DNA of 64,000 bases, taken from Limnoperna fortunei. Its lineage: Eukaryota; Mollusca; Bivalvia; Mytilida; Modiolidae. The notes beneath the pieces were generated by a model. That model was not told where the DNA came from. It did not search any database and saw only the letters and a program-made list of their open reading frames with translations. A program made the position numbers and the translations under genes. The stretch lies in NCBI GenBank assembly GCA_944474755.1, contig OX104114.1, forward strand, positions 47,743,070-47,807,069, in the 5' to 3' direction. Of this stretch, positions 54,101 to 60,100 are shown piece after piece (the stretch's first letter is position 1; the number at the start of each line of letters is the position of its first letter).

Positions 54101-57100
54101 TGTATGTCATTAATATGTAAATGTCACATGGTCCTTTATGCCATTAATACATAAGTGTCACATGGTTCTGTATGTCATTAATATGTAAATGTCACATGGT
54201 CCTGTATGCCATTAATACGTAAGTGTCATGGTCCTGTATGTCATTAATACATAAGTGTCATATGATCCTGTATGTCATTAATAAGTAAGTGTCACATTAT
54301 CCTACATGACTGTTATACTTAGGTGTCACATGGTTCTGCATGTCATTCATAGGTAATGTCACATGGTTCTGTAGGTTATTAATAGGTAATGTCACATGGT
54401 TCTGTATGTTATTAATATGTAGGTGTCACATGGTCCTGCATGTCATTAATACATCAGTCTACAAATTATTTTAAGTAATTTGTCTGGTTATTTTCATCTC
54501 GTTTATGAAGTAATTTCATAAATATGAATTCTGATAAATCTTATGTTTGTTTTCTGGTTATTGTAAAGTCATTGTAAACAGTGATTCTTAAAAAAAAATA
54601 GTAATTGTTTTTTTTTAATAATACTTACAGGACAAGGTCTGTTGCAAGGGAAGAGAAGAATTTCAACAATTTTATTACCTTACCCCAAGAAAAATGGGTA
54701 GAAAGTAGTTATGAGGTAAATATTAAACTATTTAATTGAGAGTTGTCTCTCTTTCTTTGAAAAATATTATTATATGTTTAAATACTCAATTTTTAGAATT
54801 AAAATTTGGTTTTGTAAAATAAATACTTACCATCATAAATTTAGATATTTTCCCTATTCGCAGCTTGTGAACCGGAAACACAAACAAATACCCTTTGAGA
54901 CAACCCCCATTCCCACCTGGCGCATGTGCAACCATAATCTCCATCATTTTTCTGTGAACCGAGCAGACAGTTCCCAGAGGGGGGATGAAGGGGAGGTGGG
55001 AGGGACCTTTAATTTATGATGGTAAGTATTTATTTTACAAAACCAAATTTTAATTCTAAAAATTGAGTTTTTATTACAATAAATACGTTACCATCATAAA
55101 TTTAGATATTAACTGAATTTAACGTAATGCTGAATACCCCTGAAAATTGGGGAACCATGTGCATTACCTGCTGGTACTGGTCCGAAGCAAAAGGTTGTCA
55201 CAAAACAGGGTATAGAGCGTAAGAAGTGGTTAAAACGTATTAACTGACCGTCATTAACCAACCTACAAAACCTCAAATATGGAAGATTAGCAATATACCA
55301 GGAGGAGGTTAACGCTCTAAGTTCAATGAACCTTAACTAGAAGCTTGAGAAAGTTTGAGAAGCAGACTTAAAAAACTATGAAAGTTTTAACAAATCCAAG
55401 TAGAAAACCTTAGCAGAAATAAACCCAAATTCCCTTCTTAAATGGGATAAACACGGGTAAAAGCTAGGTTTTCTCAAGCTAGAAAACCTAGACAAATACT
55501 TCAGCTAGATTCTAATTGGAAAAAACTCTTATCACCTACATACAATTTACCTCTGAGGTAAGGTCAGAAAGGTGACAGTGTCATAGACTTTTCCTGCAAG
55601 TTGAATCTTGGCTAGGAAAAGGAGTCTGTTATTGTAATTCTCGACTTGTATGATGTAATTCACATACAAGATTCAGAGAAACAAAAAATGCAAATGAAAA
55701 TGACTACTACAAACAAAAGTTAAGGCCATTAAAATAATCCAAATCCCAAGGAGGTACACATGTACCAGTAGACCTTGTTTGGAACATTACACGAAACAGT
55801 TTATAACAGCGGCAAAAAAAAAACTGTTTCTTTAAAGAACCCGACCTCAAACCAAGTCAATACATCAGCAATTGCTGAAATTCAACTCTTAAACCAAGTC
55901 AATACATCAGCAATTGCTGAAATTCAACTCTTAATAGAGGAGGGTACAAAAAAATTTTTCATGAACAATATACATGAAAAATCATATATCTGTAAGAAAA
56001 GGGTTGATAAATAAACAAATAGTTTGGATTCAACCCAAGAACAACAGATAATCCATTTTAGAGTCTTAGAAGGACTCCTGTGGACTGTCCAATACTCTTG
56101 CAAAAAAGATCTTTCCCTACAAAGGAGAAAAAGTTCAAACGTTGATTCTTATAATAAGTCACTACAGTGGTACTGTACATGACTATAAGAAACAGTGAAC
56201 CTGAATAAACTAGGTGTGCAGAAGAACCACCAAAGTCTGAAAGTCTTGCAAAAACTGAGCAAAACTGATACAGCAATACAGGTTTGAAACAGTCCACAAC
56301 CCAGGGAGAAAAGATAATCCGATAAACCTGATTCAGGACCAAAAGGTCCAGAATAGGTCTCATCTTCTCATTGTTTTGAGAACCAAAACTGAAGGGAATA
56401 AAAAACCTGCAGAGATTGGTGGAACTTAGTACTACAACACACCTTTTTGATGCCAAATCCCAATATTATCCTAAAACAGTTGATTCTAGAAAGAATCTTC
56501 TGTCTTGGAAGAAAACAGAGGAACTAAAGACAGAAAAAAATAGTTCCTGTGCCCTCCATAGTACTGATAGAAACAAATAGTCTTCCTAACTAGTTTCCAC
56601 TAAGGGAGAAAGTGGGACAACCTGCCCCCCCCCCTAAAACCCAGGAAGAGGAGTGGTAAACCAGACCTATTCCAATGGGATAGTACTGAAGGAGGGGCAC
56701 ATAATTTCCAAGGTATCTCACACTTCACAACTAAGGGCTTAATGCCAGTAGATGAAGATCGAGAAAAACTAGGAACAGTTTCTATACCAAAAAGGAGGTA
56801 CTGAACCCCAGGGATTGGCAGAAGAGGAAAGTGAAACACCAAGATGTGGACATATTCCTCTTAATATAAAATAGATTGCAGATTAAAAACTTCAGCAATG
56901 GGTGAACCTCGAAAACTTCTGTATGAAGATTGTCCAAAGGAACTCAAACAGAAGAAGTAGGAATCACTATCTCTTTCCCAAAAAGAGAATGAGATATTGA
57001 AAACCGAGGATAGGCAAAGAAGGAACATGACTCACTGAAAAGTGGACAAGTTTCTCCTACTATCCAAAGAACAGACTGAACATACAACGTCCCCATTGCA

Positions 57101-60100
57101 TATTCCTTGTTTAGTCCTTAACGAAGTTTACCAAACTGAAGAAGAAGCAGGATTAGCTGACCTCTTTCCACAAAAGGAATGAGGTACTGAACCCTGAGAA
57201 AAGACAGAGGAGGAACATGACTCACTGAGAAGTGGACAGATTTCTCCTACCATCTAAAGAAACAATAAAAGGCTTCACCACTGGGTGGACCTTGTTTCCT
57301 TCTATTTGAAGTTTACCAAGGGGACCCAAAGAGAAGAACAAGGATTAGTTGACCTCTTTCCACATTAGGAACGAGGTACTGAAACCTTTAGAAATGGCAG
57401 AGGAGGAACATGACTCACTAAGAAGTGGACAATTTTCTTCTCCTATCCAAAGAAACAAAATAAGACTTCACCATTGGGTGGACCTTGTTTCCTTCTATTT
57501 GAAGTTTACCAAGGGAACCCAAACAGAAGAAGTAGGGTTAGCTGACCTCTTTCCAATAAGAACGAGGTACCGAACCCTGAGAAATGGCAGAGGAGGAACA
57601 TGACTCACTTGAAAGTGGAAAATTTTCTCCTACCATCCAAAGAAACACAAGACTTCATCATTGGGTGGACCTTGTTTCCTTCTATTTGAAGTTTACCAAG
57701 GAAACCCAAAAAGAAGAACTAGGATTAGCTGACCTATTTCCACAATAGGAACTAGGTACTGAACCCCTAGGAATGCTAGAGGAGGAACATGACTCACTTA
57801 GAAGTGGAAAATTTTCTCCTACCATCCCAAGAAACAACAAAGACTTCATTGGGTGGACCTTGTTTCCTTCTATTTGAAGTTTACCAAGGAAACCCAAAAA
57901 GTAGAACTAGGATTAGCTGACCTCTTTCCACAATAGGAACTAGGTACTGAACCCTGAGGAATGCTAGAGGAGGAACATGACTCACTTAGAAGTGGACAAT
58001 TTTCTCCTACCATCCCTAGAAACAACACAAGACTTCATTGGGTGGACCTTGTTTCCTTCTATTTGAAGTTTACCAAGGAAACCCAAAAAGTAGAACTAGG
58101 ATTAGCTGACCTCTTTCCACAATAGGAACTAGGTACTGAACCCTGAGGAATGCTAGAGGAGGAACATGACTCACTTAGAAGTGGACAATTTTCTCCTACC
58201 ATCCCAAGAAACAACACAAGACTTCATTGGGTGGACCTTGTTTCCTTCTATTTGAAGTTTACCAAGGAAACCCAAAAAGTAGAACTAGGATTAGCTGACC
58301 TCTTTCCACAATAGGAACTAGGTACTGAACCCTGAGGAATGCTAGAGGAGGAACATGACTCACTTAGAAGTGGACAATTTTCTCCTACCATCCCAAGAAA
58401 CAACACAAGACTTCATTGGGTGGACCTTGTTTCCTTCTATTTGAAGTTTACCAAGGAAACCCAAAAAGTAGAACTAGGATTAGCTGACCTCTTTCCACAA
58501 TAGGAACTAGGTACTGAACCCTAGTCATAACAAGAACTCCTACAAGCCTAGAGACGGAGGATTATCAAAATTCTCAAATCTCTTGATAAATAGAAGGGTG
58601 CCAAACAACAGACACTGTAAGGCCCCTAGACTACCATCAACTTGCAATAAGGAGCACAGAGGACAAACGTCAAAGCCAATTATATGACAGAGTCCATTAA
58701 GATCAATGATCAACAGAAAAAAATCTCTTCCCTAGAAATATGCAAGACATCCAAGACTGAGTATTTACAAAATCTCGGAGAATGAAAAGTAAGCAAGGGT
58801 TCCTAACAAAAATATAAGCGAGGCCCTTAGCTTACCATTAACTTGCAGAAAATGTGACCAGAAAACTCAAAGAATTACTCGCCTTTGTCCTTCAGTCAAT
58901 TACTACTAGCTGCCAATTGCCATACAATGTTCAGCCATATGTAGAAACTGAGGACAACAGTCATGAGATTTTCCTGACTGAAAGCAAGACTTTGAGAAGG
59001 AATCAAATGATTTCAAACCTTATAAAGCCAAATAAGCTTTATCCTTCCCAAAAAGAAAACCATGGATATTGATATCCTCTGGTTAAATACTTACCTGGGA
59101 AGGACTAGAGATGAAACCAACCATTAGGAAGAGAAAGATCAAAATACCTACCAATATATTATTTCATATAATTATTAAATTGATTAATAAATTTATAACA
59201 AATAATTATATTATCAATACTTATAATTATTTTATTATAACATACCACTATTAAATTTAAAAACAAAATAAATTCAAATAATGGCCCTGAAACAAAGTAG
59301 GTTACCCTGGCAAAAGAATTATTCCTCATGCCAATGGGAAAAAATTTATACCACACAGACCTTACCACAGTGTCAACCATTGACATTGTACGTGTAAACT
59401 GTTTGCCTCCGACAGCACATGGTAGGCTAAGTGGAAATGTAAAATTACTTACATGAAATCAGTCCGGTAACTTTACCCGACCAAAGAAAACAATAAATGT
59501 TTTATGTAGTGATTGAGAAGTGTAATACTTACATGAACTTCAGTCTGGTAACTTTACCAGACAGAAGAAAACAAAAATATTTTCTAACGGAAATGGAAGT
59601 TCTTTACGTAAATAAAGAACCGCAACCGGAAACAAACACGTTTTACCGGCAACAAACATACTAATGTCTGTTGGTTCGAAGACGTTTCGTTTTAACTATG
59701 CAACATTTATCCCAAAACTCTTCCTATGTAATAATAGAAAGCTAAAGGGATAACCGTCCGCCGTGTAGATTGATAGGTAAGTGTACTGTATAGACGAAAG
59801 TCGAGACTTTGACTTTGTTCATGTGCAACCTGAACAAAGTAACAAAATGAAACAAAAGTAATAATATTACAGTTTTCACTCCAATAATAAACACAATTTC
59901 TTAAAAAATAAGTTTCCTATGTAACAGGCTTTGGACCGTCAACAAAATAATTCACGTGCTGCTTGGTTCAAAGAACCGGAAAAAATGATGGAGATTATGG
60001 TTGCACATGCGCCAGGTGGGAATGGGGGTTGTCTCAAAGGGTATTTGTTTGTGTTTCCGGTTCACAAGCTGCGAATAGGGAAAATATCTAAATTTATGAT

